NCBI GenBank assembly: GCA_965203255.1
Contig: OZ241882.1
Coordinates: 1,054,001-1,118,000, forward strand
Length of the DNA stretch: 64,000 bases
DNA from: JAPOUP01 sp965203255
Lineage (GTDB): Bacteria; Pseudomonadota; Alphaproteobacteria; Rhodobacterales; Rhodobacteraceae
Direction of reading: 5' to 3'
The notes beneath the pieces are model-generated. The model was given only the letters and a program-made list of their open reading frames with translations, was not told where the DNA came from and did no database searches. This document shows, one piece after another, positions 1 to 9,571 of this stretch (its first letter is position 1; each line of letters opens with the position of its first letter). A program made the position numbers and the translations under genes.

Positions 1-288
1 TCCGGAGATCTTCCGCCAGTCACCGAGAGGCCGCTGGTTGCAGTTCTCGTTGCGGCGCCCGAAGACAACCGATCCCGGGCGGAATCGATACCGCAACGGG
101 CGCACCGGCACCCCGCTCGTTTTGGTAGGCTTTGGCACGCCTGAACATGCGACGAAAGCTGCTGGCTGGGGATGTCACCTGATGGATATGTCTGGGGAAA
201 GTCGATTTCTCACAAACGGCGCTGCCGCCATCCTGAATCGTTTTCTTGATCTGACCGCTTTGGGCACAGGAATTCCTGACTTGTTAGG
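1..288. other. left-edge stretch, no gene called
   Basis: A reading frame is open on the + strand from the window edge to about position 144, so this may be the tail of an upstream gene. It is too short to identify and shows no family motif. The rest is leader sequence before the broken dehydrogenase gene. Confidence 0.3.
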
Positions 289-498
289 ATGCCGCTGATG
301 TCCCATATCGTCGTTGCAGGGCCGCTCCATGCCTCTGGTCGTACTCTTTTGGATATGGCACAAGGCGTTAGGGTCACCTATATTCAGGAGACATCTGAAG
401 AAAGCCTCGCAGCCAACATTGAAGATGCTGACGCGGTTCTTCTGCGTACGCAGCCGATGACCGAATCCACAGTGGCTCGGGCAAAGAAACTCAAGATA

Positions 499-1748
499 TA
501 CTCGGAGTCCTGAATTCGCCCTTGCGGGTTGACATGATTCGCGGAACGTTCCAGATGTCCGTCAAAACGAGCAGTGAACATCATTGACAGACGTCATGTC
601 CGGGGCCGGTTCCATCCTGACATCCGCGGAGCGCGATGCGCTTCTTGCGGTCATGCGCGGGCGCAAGGTTGCGGCGCTCAAGGTGCGGCGCGCGAACGCG
701 CTCGTTGCGCTTGACGACGGGAACAGCGTCCGCCTCGTCTGCCGGATTCTCCATCTCGACCCCGACACGGTGCGCGGCTGGCTGCGGGAGTTCCGCAGGA
801 CGGGCCTCGCCTCGTTGGACCCGGCGGCGTATCCGGAACGGGAGGGCAAGCTGACCCGGGGCCAGGAGGCCTCGCTCAGGGCGATGTTCCGGGACAGCCC
901 GCCGCGTGACACCAACGAGGTCCGGGCCGCCATCCTGCAGCGCCACGGCGTCGAATACACCCGCGGCGGCGCGATCAAGCTGATGCACAGGCTGGGATTC
1001 GAGTACATCAAGCCGAAACCGCTTCCGAGGCAGGCCGACAGGGAAGCCCAGGAAGCCTTCATCCGGCGCTACGAGCAACTGATGCGCGGGCTGCTCCCCG
1101 ACGAGACGGTCGTCTTCGCCGACGCGGTCCACCCCGAATGGCAAGGCCGGCCGGCGCATGGCTGGTTCGTCCGCGAGGACAGGCCCGCCATCAGGTCGAC
1201 GACCGGCCGGCGGCGCCTGAACCTGCACGGGGCGCTGGACCTGGAGACGATGAGGCTCACGCTGGTGGAGGGCGAGAGGATCGATGCCGGGACGAGCCTG
1301 CGGCTTCTGAGGAAGCTGGAGCGCGCCCATCCCGACAGCCGGGTGATCCATGTCTTCCTGGACAACGCCCGCTACCATCACGCGAAGGCGCTCAAGCCGT
1401 TCCTGGAGCGGCCGGGGCGCCGCATCCGGCTGCACTTCCTGCCACCCTATGCGCCGCACCTGAACCCCATCGAGCGTTTGTGGGGCGTCATGCACCGCCA
1501 CGTGACGCACAACCGCTTCCATGCGGACTTCCGCCAGTTCACCGAAGCGATCTTCGCATTCTTCAACGAAACGCTGCCCAACGAATGGGAGGCGATCACG
1601 GAATCCGTCACCGACAACTTCCGGATCATCACCCATGACCGGCATCGGCTTGTCGGATAGTCGCCGACACGCCGGACCCGGTGCATCCGAAGATGCGGCG
1701 GCGGACGAATCATGCCTTGGAATGCGGTCGAAGTCAGTTCACCAAGTA
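499..1748 (+). mobile_element. IS630-family insertion sequence
   Basis: This 1250-bp element is flanked by the TA duplication typical of IS630/mariner elements (497-498 and 1749-1750). The ends are imperfect inverted repeats: the left begins TACTCGGAGTCCTGA and the right, reversed, begins TACTTGGTGAACTGA. It carries one transposase gene and disrupts the 2-hydroxyacid dehydrogenase. It is visibly more GC-rich than the host gene around it. Confidence 0.88.
584..1660 (+). CDS. IS630 family transposase
   Basis: A DDE transposase of 358 residues from a TTG start, or 354 from the ATG at 596. The N-terminal part is a helix-turn-helix domain (NSVRLVCRILHLDPDTV). The catalytic triad is in FADAVHPEWQ, FLDNARYHH and NPIERLWG, the last two being the usual IS630 signatures. 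Length is normal and there is no frameshift, so the element may be active. It is the only gene of the element. Confidence 0.93.
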   Translation: MTDVMSGAGSILTSAERDALLAVMRGRKVAALKVRRANALVALDDGNSVRLVCRILHLDPDTVRGWLREFRRTGLASLDPAAYPEREGKLTRGQEASLRAMFRDSPPRDTNEVRAAILQRHGVEYTRGGAIKLMHRLGFEYIKPKPLPRQADREAQEAFIRRYEQLMRGLLPDETVVFADAVHPEWQGRPAHGWFVREDRPAIRSTTGRRRLNLHGALDLETMRLTLVEGERIDAGTSLRLLRKLERAHPDSRVIHVFLDNARYHHAKALKPFLERPGRRIRLHFLPPYAPHLNPIERLWGVMHRHVTHNRFHADFRQFTEAIFAFFNETLPNEWEAITESVTDNFRIITHDRHRLVG

Positions 1749-2575
1749 TAGTTTCAAGGCACGGTGTTGGCTATGATGCAGTCGACATTGATGCACTCAG
1801 TTCCAGAGGCATAGCGCTTTCGGTCTGCGGAGACGTGAATTCCGCGTCGGTGGCCGAGCATGCATCCATGATGATCCTTGCCGCCACCAAACGTGTTCTT
1901 CGCGCCGATGCCGCGGTACGTCGTGGTCGTTGGGAGTGGCGCAACCGGCTGGAGGCCCAGGATGTTCGTGGGACCAATCTGCTGCTTGTCGGATATGGTA
2001 GAATTGGACGCCACACAGCATCAATGATGTGTGGATTCGGCATGCAAATTCAGGCATTTGACCCTTACTTGCTGAACACTGGCTGGCCAAGAGATGGTGT
2101 TGCACCAGTCCGGACGCTGGAAGAGGGCTTGGCTTGGGCCGATGTAATATCGTTCAGCTTGCCACACACGGGCAAGCCGATGATAGGTACAGCGGAGATC
2201 GCCAGGATGCGTGAAGGTGTGGTGATAGTCAATACGGCGCGGGGCGGAGTCATTGATGAGGGTGCGTTGATAGGCGCATTGACTTCGGGAAAAGTGGGAG
2301 CAGCGGGAATCGATGTCTTTGAAACGGAACCCGTCCTTTCCGACCACCCGTTGATCGGGTTTGACCAAGTCATCCTATCGCCTCACATTGGCGGATTGAC
2401 CCTTGGTGCTGCAGAGCGGATGGCAGTCTCATCGGCCGAGAACATTCTTGATTTCTTTGCCGGCCGGATTGATCGGAGCTTGATCGTCAACAGAGAAGAA
2501 ATCAATGTCACACTCCAAGAGAAGGTTTAAAGTCGGCTTCATTGGCACCAGCTTTATGGGAAAGCCCATACCCTT

Positions 2576-4079
2576 GAGCCTCTTGCACAATTATCGTGGT
2601 TCGGTCGGCCGCGGCAAGCCTTTCGGTTCCGTCAGGGTCGTGACACCGGATCCGGCGGGTGGCCGGGGCGTCTGCACGGCCCGAGGTGTGGCGGAATGCC
2701 GCAGTGGGTGGCCGGTCGGGCACCGTCCGCGCATGGCTGTCCGCGCCGTCCCCTCCGGGGCGGCGTCCGCGGCGGACGGATCTGCCGGAGCCGGCGGTGT
2801 CAGATGGTGAGCCGCATCAGCTGCCCGCCCGTCAGGGCCAGCACGCGGAGGAACAGGTGGCAGGCCACCTTGGCGTGCCCCCGGACGCGGACGTGCCGGG
2901 CGCCGTACGAGTCCTTGAGGGCCGAGTTCACGCGCCCGCCGCTGGAGCGCTGCCGGTAGCGGACGCGGTCGTGGCGGATGTGGCCCGCTTTCCGCTGCGC
3001 CAGAGCCTCCCTGGCGAGGCGCTCCTTCAGCGCCGCGTCGCGGCGGGGGTTGGTGTCGGTGATCGCCACGCGCCCCGTCAGGTAGGCGTGGAACCCGATC
3101 TCCAGGGAGTCGCAGGCCGCGTCCATCAGTTGGTGACAGTGGTCCACCCGCAGCGCCGTCATCCTCAACAGCGGGATGGCGGCCTGGCTGTCGTGCAGCG
3201 AAGCGGAGGTCAGGATGCAGCTGACGGGGACGTCCCCATCGGCGGCGTCGATATGGAGCCTGTACCCCCTCCAGCTCTCCCTGTACCCCTTCGCGTTGCG
3301 CTTCGTGCCGGTGCCGCAGGCCTTCGGCAGCCCGTCGGCCATCTCCGCCGCCGTCATCCCGTCCCGCAGCTGCCGCTCCAGCCGGGTCGGCTCCTTCGGC
3401 CTCTCCTCCCCCTTTTTCGGGCGTCCGCGCTTTCGCTTCGGTCCCTCCTGCGGCTTCGGCTTCGGCGCCGGCCTCTCCCGCCCGACGACCGCCGTGGAGT
3501 CCCGGGAGATGTGCCCGACGACCGAGCCGGCGTACGCGGCGCGGACCAGCGCCTCGTGCATCCGCTCCGGCAGCCGGGTCTCCGCGAACCAGGCGAAGGC
3601 GCGGGAGAACGTCGATTCACTGGGCACCTCCGACACGCGGGACCAGCCGACCGGCCTGCGCAGCGTCGGGTCGTATCGCAGCCTGTCGATCAGGACCACC
3701 GTGGCCGGCATGTCCCACACCGCCTTGGCGACGAAGGCCCGAGCCAGCGCCCTGCGGTCGGCGGCAGGGTTGCCGACGCCCCCGTGGATGCAGCGCACGT
3801 GCCTCCCGCCCTCGACCAGGTCCAGCACGGCGACGGATTTCGTGTGCCTCACGCCCAGCGGGCCGACCTCCCCGGCGAGGGAAGGGAAAAGTTCCCCTTG
3901 AAACCGCTGCCAGGCATCTGATATGGACGAACGTAGGGACATGGAGCCGTCTCCCTGCATGTTGTGGCTTTCACACCTGCTTCATACCAGAGGGATGGCT
4001 CCATATCCATACCAGCCATCAGAAAAAGCGCCCGTTTCCGAAAAAAAATCGCTTGATCGGGGAGTTCTGCAAGAAGCTC
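2576..4079 (-). mobile_element. DDE insertion sequence, copy 1 (ends GAGCCTCTTGCA)
   Basis: A 1504-bp element with terminal inverted repeats, GAGCCTCTTGCACAATTAT at the left and GAGCTTCTTGCAGAACT at the right (reversed). It is flanked by a 4-bp direct repeat CCTT (2572-2575 and 4080-4083). A second copy of the same element lies at 56344-59572 with matching ends and its own 4-bp duplication (TATT), which fixes the boundaries. The family is IS4/IS5-like by its DDE transposase; I cannot name the group more precisely. Confidence 0.87.
2800..3942 (-). CDS. DDE transposase of the GAGCCTCTTGCA element, copy 1
   Basis: About 380 residues. I chose the start MSLRSSIS because GGGAG lies about 8 bp upstream; an ATG 18 bp further out is also open. 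The first catalytic Asp is in HISRDSTAVVGRE. A basic linker (KRKRGRPKKGEE) follows, then the core with YRLHIDAADGDVPVS and DHCHQLMDAA. The C-terminal end reads VLALTGGQLMRLTI. The frame is intact, unlike copy 2, so this copy could supply transposase. It is much more GC-rich than the genes it interrupts. Confidence 0.88.
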   Translation of the reverse strand: MSLRSSISDAWQRFQGELFPSLAGEVGPLGVRHTKSVAVLDLVEGGRHVRCIHGGVGNPAADRRALARAFVAKAVWDMPATVVLIDRLRYDPTLRRPVGWSRVSEVPSESTFSRAFAWFAETRLPERMHEALVRAAYAGSVVGHISRDSTAVVGRERPAPKPKPQEGPKRKRGRPKKGEERPKEPTRLERQLRDGMTAAEMADGLPKACGTGTKRNAKGYRESWRGYRLHIDAADGDVPVSCILTSASLHDSQAAIPLLRMTALRVDHCHQLMDAACDSLEIGFHAYLTGRVAITDTNPRRDAALKERLAREALAQRKAGHIRHDRVRYRQRSSGGRVNSALKDSYGARHVRVRGHAKVACHLFLRVLALTGGQLMRLTI

Positions 4080-5116
4080 CCTTGGATTTATTTCTGCACC
4101 GCGAGTGTTCGATTTGACCTTGGATATCGAACTCCACACTGTTGCCGATAAGAGCTATGTCGCGGCACATGATGGCGCTCTGGCTTGCGGATTTGTGAAT
4201 GCGACGTTCGATTGGTGTGACGTCAACGGCAATCTGGATATCGATATTGTCTCGATTGCCGCACCGAACACGTCGCACAAGGAAATTTCGCTTGCTGCAG
4301 TTGCGGCTGGAAAGCACGTCTACTGTGAAAAGCCGTTGGCAGCCGATGCTGGCAGAGCACGTGAGATGGCTGGCCCAGCAGAGGAGGCGGGATTCAGGAC
4401 GCAGGTGGACTTCAGCTACCGGTGCAACCCGATGTTCACCTCGGCGCAGGAGATTGTCGTTGCGGGGGAATTTGGAGAAATCCGCTGCCATCGAGGGCTA
4501 CATGGCTGACGCCGGCGGCACCTTCACCTTCCGCCACGACCCCGCAGGCGGAGGAGCCTTGGCTGATCTTGGCATCCATAAAATGGCGACCGCCGAGCTC
4601 CCGCTCGGCCCCATAGCAGAGGTCATGGGCGACTGCATTACGATGATTGACGACAGTGTGGCCCGCCGGTTGGTCAGGGCTGACGATGTTGGCCGAGCGT
4701 TTCTAAGCATTGCGAACGGAGTTGGCGGATCCATCGACGGCAACTGGATCTCCACCGGTCGGAAGATGAAGCGCGATCTTGATGTGTTTGATTCAAAGGG
4801 TGCGCTGCCGTTCAGTCAGGAGCGATTCAACCAACTTCATCATTATTCAGTGGAAGATGCCTCCGGACGCCCAGGCTTTCGACGCATAGAAGCCGCGCCA
4901 GCGCATCCACCCTACGTCATGTTTTTCGCCGCACCCGGCCATCAAATCGGATTCAACGATCTAAAGTCCATTGCAGTCGCTGTCTATCTGGAGGCCATCA
5001 ATGGAGACAGACCTGAACCGTTCAACTTTCGTTCCGGAATGCGAATTCAGGCTCTTGTGGAGCCAATCCAGCGATCCGCACGCGAGCGAAACCAACTGAG
5101 CGTGGAGAGCTAGAGC

Positions 5117-6187
5117 ATGACCGTCAGGTACGCCGTTGTCGGGGCAGGATGGATTTCGCAGATCGCGTTTCTGCCAGCCGTTGGCCTGACCGGAAACTCC
5201 AGGGTAACGGCAATCGTTAGTGGAAGTGTCCAAAACGCCTCTAGGTTGGCGGAGTTCCACTCCATCAACCGCATCTATTCGTATGAGCAATATGATGAGA
5301 TGCTGGCCGAAGATGTCGTGGATGCAGTTTACATCGCTCTTCCAAACTCCATGCACGCAGATTACGCCATACGCGCAGCACATGCAGGCAAGCACGTCAT
5401 GGTCGAAAAGCCACTCGCGGTTTCTGAAACCGAATGTGAAGCGATGATAGAGGCTGCCGAGAACGCCAATGTATTTCTGATGACGGCTTATCGGCTGCAT
5501 AACGAACCTGGAACAGTCCACACGCTGGACCTGATCCGATGCGGCGCCATTGGTGACCCCCGCGTGTTCACGTCGCTCTTCTGTTTCCAAGCGGAAATGG
5601 GTAATCACCGCCTCAAGGCCGCACATTGGGGCGGTCCACTTCAGGATATAGGAATCTACTGCGTGAACGCTGTGCGCCACGTTTTCGAAGATGAGCCAAC
5701 TGCAGTCATGGCAACACGCAACGTCATCGATGACCCGCGGTTCGCCGAGGTTGAAGAAGCGACCGCGGCAACGCTGATGTTTCCCAAAGGTCGTATAGCG
5801 CAATTTTGTGCCAGCTTCGGAGCAGATCAACTGGATATGTACCGGATTGCAGGGACGTCTGGCGAAATTGCTGTCGAATCTGCGTATGACTTCACGACAC
5901 CAACCACCGTACGCCTCAGACGCGGTGGCGAGGTGATCGAACGCGTTTTCCCGCAAACAGATCAATTTGCTGGCCAGACGGAGTACTTTTCGGACTGCAT
6001 CATGGGCGGAACTGCACCGGAAGCAGATGGCGAAGAAGGTCTTGCGGATGTCCGGACGCTATTGGCAATTGAAGAAGCGGCACGTACAGGAACGGAGCAG
6101 CGGCTTAGTTTATTGCCGCGGCCGAGGCATCCCGTCACCGAGATGGTCAGAAAAATCGAACCAACACATCGAAGGCTATTGTTGTAG
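5117..6187 (+). CDS. Gfo/Idh/MocA family oxidoreductase
   Basis: An intact 356-residue NAD(P)-dependent sugar or polyol oxidoreductase. The Rossmann fold is at the N-terminus (YAVVGAGWISQ) and the EKP signature at HVMVEKPLAVSE near residue 100. The substrate domain contains HWGGPLQDIGIYCVN, with the usual D-x-G-x-H-like substrate-facing segment altered to DIGIYCVNAVRH. Similarity is to glucose-fructose-oxidoreductase-like members. It starts 3 bp after the broken paralogue and is followed by an RpiR regulator gene. The upstream IS insertions may be polar on it. Substrate unknown. Confidence 0.9.
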   Translation: MTVRYAVVGAGWISQIAFLPAVGLTGNSRVTAIVSGSVQNASRLAEFHSINRIYSYEQYDEMLAEDVVDAVYIALPNSMHADYAIRAAHAGKHVMVEKPLAVSETECEAMIEAAENANVFLMTAYRLHNEPGTVHTLDLIRCGAIGDPRVFTSLFCFQAEMGNHRLKAAHWGGPLQDIGIYCVNAVRHVFEDEPTAVMATRNVIDDPRFAEVEEATAATLMFPKGRIAQFCASFGADQLDMYRIAGTSGEIAVESAYDFTTPTTVRLRRGGEVIERVFPQTDQFAGQTEYFSDCIMGGTAPEADGEEGLADVRTLLAIEEAARTGTEQRLSLLPRPRHPVTEMVRKIEPTHRRLLL

Positions 6188-6269
6188 CCCGCCGATACCG
6201 GTGGCTGGAGGTGTTGATACAAAGCAAGGCGATCATCTCGGACGATCGAAAGGTTATCGTGGGGAAGAG

Positions 6270-7148
6270 ATGCATAAGGAAAGCCAAGAATCACCGAAAA
6301 ATTATGAGGCACTTATCGAATTGATTCACGAGCGATTCGATACCATGAGCAAGTCGCACCGGCAAATTTCGATCTATTTGACACAGAACCCGAATGAGGT
6401 CGCAGTTCATTCGGTGAGCGCTATTGCGAATCGATGCGGCATTCATGCATCAAGCTTCGTTAGGTTTGCCCAAGCCTTGGGTTATCGAGGCTTCAAGGAT
6501 CTCCAGAAACTGTTTCAGAAGCGGCTGGAAACAGCCGCACCGGGGTTCGAAGCGAGAGTTCGTGCGCTAGAGGGTGATCTGGAAAGCCGCGACGATCCAT
6601 CTGATATTGGATTCCTCCGGCATTTGGTTGTTAAAGACATCGCGTCGCTCCAAGCCTTATTGGATGACACTTCCGGCCAGGACTTGTCAACAGCAGCTGA
6701 TATGTTGAGCAATGCCGGATCGGTCTATCTTTTGGGCCAGCTGCGTTCGGCCGCAGTAGTCGACTTTCTCCGGTATATGCTTACGATGATAGGGAAAAAG
6801 TGTGTTCTGCTTGATCCAAGCGGTGGCTTGGCAACTCATATGGCCGAGACAATCTCAAACGACGATGTCTTGGTGGCGGTGTCGTTTCGGTATTATGCAA
6901 ACGAGGTTGTCTCGATTTCAGAAAACCTGAAGGATAAGGGCACCAAAATCATCGCGATCTCGGACAGCACTCTGTCGCCGCTGGCGAAATCTGCCGATGT
7001 ATTGTTTGTGGTGCCAGAACATCGCCACACGTTTTCGCGGTCGATCGCCGCACCTACCTGCATTTCTCAAGCGCTGGTTCTTGCAACGGCCGCCCGCTTG
7101 CAAATCGATGCTGATCTTCCGGAGATCCCAATCGTGACGCGGGCATAG
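6270..7148 (+). CDS. MurR/RpiR family transcriptional regulator
   Basis: 292 residues, starting at the ATG preceded by GGGGAAG; the frame is open further upstream but overlaps the previous gene. An N-terminal RpiR helix-turn-helix domain (about residues 15-90, with VSAIANRCGIHASSFVRFAQALG) is followed by a SIS sugar-isomerase-like domain (about 125-280) expected to bind a phosphosugar or sugar acid. The family usually controls neighbouring carbohydrate catabolism genes, so it probably regulates the operon in front of it. The gene is intact. Confidence 0.92.
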   Translation: MHKESQESPKNYEALIELIHERFDTMSKSHRQISIYLTQNPNEVAVHSVSAIANRCGIHASSFVRFAQALGYRGFKDLQKLFQKRLETAAPGFEARVRALEGDLESRDDPSDIGFLRHLVVKDIASLQALLDDTSGQDLSTAADMLSNAGSVYLLGQLRSAAVVDFLRYMLTMIGKKCVLLDPSGGLATHMAETISNDDVLVAVSFRYYANEVVSISENLKDKGTKIIAISDSTLSPLAKSADVLFVVPEHRHTFSRSIAAPTCISQALVLATAARLQIDADLPEIPIVTRA

Positions 7149-7164
7149 CTCTTCGAGCCGGGTT

Positions 7165-7410
7165 TGGCAGCGGGACTGTCCTTTTGGGCCCGGTTCGGTT
7201 GCCCCGGTGGGGGTGTAGCCCAGGATTCCTGTCATGCCGCGACGGCCTGATTCGCCCGCCATCCGGGCAGGTCGGCCAGCCTGTGGTTCATGACGCAAGC
7301 ATTTCAGCGCCAGCATGGCGTTGGCGCCCCTCTCCGACCAGCGGGTGCCCGAGCGCTTCAGCCGGAGCCCGAACACCCGGCACCTACACGGCACGCGTCC
7401 CACCACAATG
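7165..7410 (-). mobile_element. remnant of an ISKra4-like transposase C-terminus
   Basis: On the - strand this stretch encodes FGLRLKRSGTRWSERGANAM and continues in a shifted frame. It resembles the RLKRSGxRW C-terminal segment of ISKra4-type transposases; the intact example in this window (57774-59231) has TRMKRSGQRWGRDGGQG. No N-terminal part or ends are visible, so it is a relic. It immediately follows the RpiR gene. Confidence 0.6.
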
Positions 7411-7712
7411 GACCGGAAAACGCCGGAGTCAGGAAAGTTGAGCTACACCCCCCGGTGGCATCAAGCTTGGATCGGTGATGTTCATGACTACGGTGCTGAA
7501 TGGCATTGGCCTATGAGCCTCTTGCGACGGGAATTTCATAAATGGAGTTCAACAACACACCATATATTGTCAAGCGTTGAGTGTATATGCAATCATGCAG
7601 CGATTGTTTAGTGATCTTCGGGAAGCCAACACAGCATACTATCCGCTGAACGCAGTTGTCGAGAACGTGAAAATTCATGGTGGAAGAGCCGAAATGGTTG
7701 GTGATGTTGCAA
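7411..7712. other. non-coding stretch with a solitary IS terminus
   Basis: No gene is evident. GAGCCTCTTGC at 7515-7525 is identical to the outer 11 bp of the terminal repeat of the element at 2576-4079, but no element follows it. It may be a solo end left by deletion. Confidence 0.4.
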
Positions 7713-9103
7713 GCCCCATTCCACCCTGAAGTGCAACACCAGTGGCGGTGGTGACCGGTTTTCCGGTCGCATGATGTTGCGTATCGGCCAGGAAGCGGCG
7801 ACAGTCCCTGTGAGCAAACATGGGAGACTGCCATGCCCGAGGGCTACCGCCACCTGACCCATGAAGAGAGATGCCAGATCGGCGCGCTGAAGGAAAGCGG
7901 GCTGTCCGACGGGGCCATCGCGGCCCGTCTGGGCCGTGACCGGACGACGGTCTGGCGGGAGCTGCGCCGGAACGCCGGCGGCGGGGGGTACAGCCCCGGG
8001 GAGGCGCAGGGGAGGGCGGAGGCCCGCCGCGGCGCGGCTTCCTCGAACCCGAGGAAGATGACGCCGGACCGGTGGGCGCGCGTCGAGGGGCTTCTGGCGG
8101 AGGGCTGGAGCCCGGAGCAGGTCGCGGGACGGCTGCGTCTGGAGGGCGGCTGGACGGTGGGCCGCCAGTGGACATCCGAACACGTCAGGGCCGACCGGAA
8201 GGCGGGCGGCGGGCTGTTCCTGCTGCTGCGGCGCCGCGGCAGGAAGCCGAACTGGCGAGGCGGGCGGCACTCGGGCCGGGGCCACATCCCGGGCCGGGTG
8301 GACATCTCCGGGCGGCCGGAGGAGGTGGAGAGGAAGGAGCGTGTCGGCGACTGGGAGGCGGACACGATCATCGGGAAAGGCCACAGCGGGGCGGTGGTCT
8401 CCCTTGTGGACAGGGCCTCGAAATACACGTATTTACAGAGGGTTGACCGACGCACCTCGGCCGCGGTCTCCGCCGCGATGGTGGATCTCCTCCGGCCGTC
8501 CGCCGCGCCCGTCCACACGATCACGGCGGACAACGGCAGGGAGTTCGCGGGCCACGCCGGCGTGGCGGCGGAGCTCGGGGCCGGGTTCCACTTCGCCACC
8601 CCCTACCATTCCTGGGAGCGTGGCCTGAACGAGCACACCAACGGGCTGGTGCGGCAGTACCTGCCGAAGGGGACGGACCTCCGGGCGGTCACCGACGCGG
8701 AGGTGAGGGCGGTGCAGGACCGCACGGACGCGCGTCCGCGCCGGGCGCTGGGCTACCGGACGCCCGCCGAGGTGCTGCATGAGGCCCGCCCTCCCTGAAG
8801 CCGCGCGACCGCCTCCCACCGGCGCGCAGGAAGGGGGTGGACAGGATTTCGCCGTCGCGTCCGTCCGGGCTCCGGTCGGGCTGCGCCCTCCCTGCGCCCG
8901 GACGGACGCGACCCGACCCGGCGGAGGCGTTGCGCCGCCCGGAAAGTCCGGATAAACTCCATACAGACGGGACCACAGCCGTCCCGGGGCCGGATCCGCG
9001 GCGCCCGGGGGCCGCAGACCACGCCTTCCGGCCATTCCCTACGCTCGGGCTACGCCCCCGCTGCGGGAATGGCCGGTGTTGCACTTCGGAACGGAAGTGG
9101 GGC
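7713..9103 (+). mobile_element. IS30-family insertion sequence
   Basis: The transposase is flanked by roughly 28-bp inverted repeats. The left starts GCCCCATTCC and contains GAAGTGCAACACC (7713-7740). The right, reversed, starts GCCCCACTTCC and contains the same GAAGTGCAACACC (9075-9103). An AA dinucleotide borders both sides, in line with the 2-3 bp duplications of IS30. About 300 bp of GC-rich non-coding DNA lies between the transposase stop and the right end, long for the family. Confidence 0.8.
7833..8798 (+). CDS. IS30 family transposase
   Basis: 321 residues. The N-terminal helix-turn-helix is typical of IS30 (YRHLTHEERCQIGALKESG, then DGAIAARLGRDRTTVWRELR). The integrase-like core has the first Asp in GDWEADTIIGKG, the second in TITADNGREF and the Glu in SWERGLNEHTNG. 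The C-terminal RALGYRTPAEVL is also characteristic. The frame is intact and the base composition is very GC-rich against the surrounding DNA. Confidence 0.94.
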   Translation: MPEGYRHLTHEERCQIGALKESGLSDGAIAARLGRDRTTVWRELRRNAGGGGYSPGEAQGRAEARRGAASSNPRKMTPDRWARVEGLLAEGWSPEQVAGRLRLEGGWTVGRQWTSEHVRADRKAGGGLFLLLRRRGRKPNWRGGRHSGRGHIPGRVDISGRPEEVERKERVGDWEADTIIGKGHSGAVVSLVDRASKYTYLQRVDRRTSAAVSAAMVDLLRPSAAPVHTITADNGREFAGHAGVAAELGAGFHFATPYHSWERGLNEHTNGLVRQYLPKGTDLRAVTDAEVRAVQDRTDARPRRALGYRTPAEVLHEARPP

Positions 9104-9496
9104 AAACATTATAAGGCTCAAAGCACTTGATCATGTCTTGAAGCAGATGCCATAAAGACTTTCAATTCCGCCGACTCTTTCCCAAATGGGTTGGATACCC
9201 AGGCAAACAAAGCTATGCAGCCGCACAGAATCACCTATGTTCTCACTCTTCCAAGTTCGGTACTTCGATCACCGATGAAAGTCCGCAAATGCAAGAATTT
9301 TTGGTGATCCGATACCTACATATCTACACACCTTCGCTGGAATTCGGGAATGGCACACTTTTTGCCAGTGCTCGCAGCGTGCATTCCCTTCGTTAGCCAC
9401 AAAGGCTGAACAGTTCCTGAAACCCAGAACTTCTGATGCCGAGGGGAAAAATTCTCTGGACAGCTTACCATGCATTGCTGTATTTGTAGCCGGTGT
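9104..9496. other. intergenic, no gene seen
   Basis: Between the IS30 element and the tRNA gene I see only short frames without family resemblance. The tRNA promoter should lie at its right end, but I cannot point to a clear -35/-10 pair. Confidence 0.4.
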
Positions 9497-9571
9497 TCCG
9501 GCGTAGCTCAGCGGTAGAGCAGTTGACTGTTAATCAATTGGTCGTAGGTTCGATCCCTACCGCCGGAGCCA
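9497..9571 (+). tRNA. tRNA-Asn (anticodon GTT)
   Basis: A 75-nt cloverleaf with CCA encoded. The acceptor stem TCCGGCG pairs with CGCCGGA, followed by discriminator G and CCA. The D-arm is AGCTCAGCGGTAGAGC. The anticodon loop CTGTTAA has GTT in the centre, and the T-arm is GTAGGTTCGATCCCTAC. No duplicate of the 3' end was found elsewhere in the window, so there is no sign that it served as an attachment site. Confidence 0.97.

Larger units (their letters stand above)
298..2530 (+). pseudogene. D-isomer-specific 2-hydroxyacid dehydrogenase, split by IS630
   Basis: This is an NAD-dependent 2-hydroxyacid dehydrogenase (phosphoglycerate dehydrogenase/glyoxylate reductase superfamily). The N-terminal part is at 298-498 (an in-frame ATG also lies at 289) and the remainder at 1751-2530. 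An IS630 element sits between them. Removing the IS and one copy of the TA target rejoins the frame exactly (AKKLKI + VSRHGVGYD), giving about 326 residues, the usual family length. The C-terminal part has the Rossmann GYGRIG motif and the catalytic Arg (NTARGG), Glu (DVFETEP) and His (SPHIGG). Its last codons overlap the start of the next oxidoreductase gene at 2505, so the two were one operon. I see no other lesion, so the insertion looks recent. The substrate cannot be told from sequence; neighbours suggest sugar acids. Confidence 0.9.
2505..5113 (+). pseudogene. Gfo/Idh/MocA oxidoreductase, IS-interrupted and frameshifted
   Basis: This was a dinucleotide-binding oxidoreductase. The N-terminal piece (MSHSKRRFKVGFIGTSFMGK, Rossmann GxxGxxxxG type) begins at 2505 inside the end of the upstream dehydrogenase. 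A DDE insertion sequence occupies 2576-4079. The gene resumes near 4083, and its EKP motif (HVYCEKPLAAD) is typical of the family. Two further lesions exist. A base is missing near 2566, so the pre-insertion frame (AHTLGF) no longer follows MGK. A second frameshift near 4490 moves the frame to the one that runs to 5113 and contains GGGALADLGIHK. Three independent hits mean the gene is dead. A stop 3 bp before the next gene shows it belonged to the same operon. Confidence 0.88.

Noticed and set aside
581..1645. 354-residue open frame opposite the IS630 transposase
   Set aside because: Shadow of a GC-rich gene; Arg/Pro-rich with no motif.
2659..3921. 420-residue open frame opposite the DDE transposase (also 56501-57514 at copy 2)
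   Set aside because: Antisense shadow; composition is Arg/Pro/Val-rich and the real transposase has catalytic motifs.
9497..9571. tRNA-Asn as an island attachment site
   Set aside because: No second copy of the tRNA 3' end was found in the window and no integrase is adjacent.
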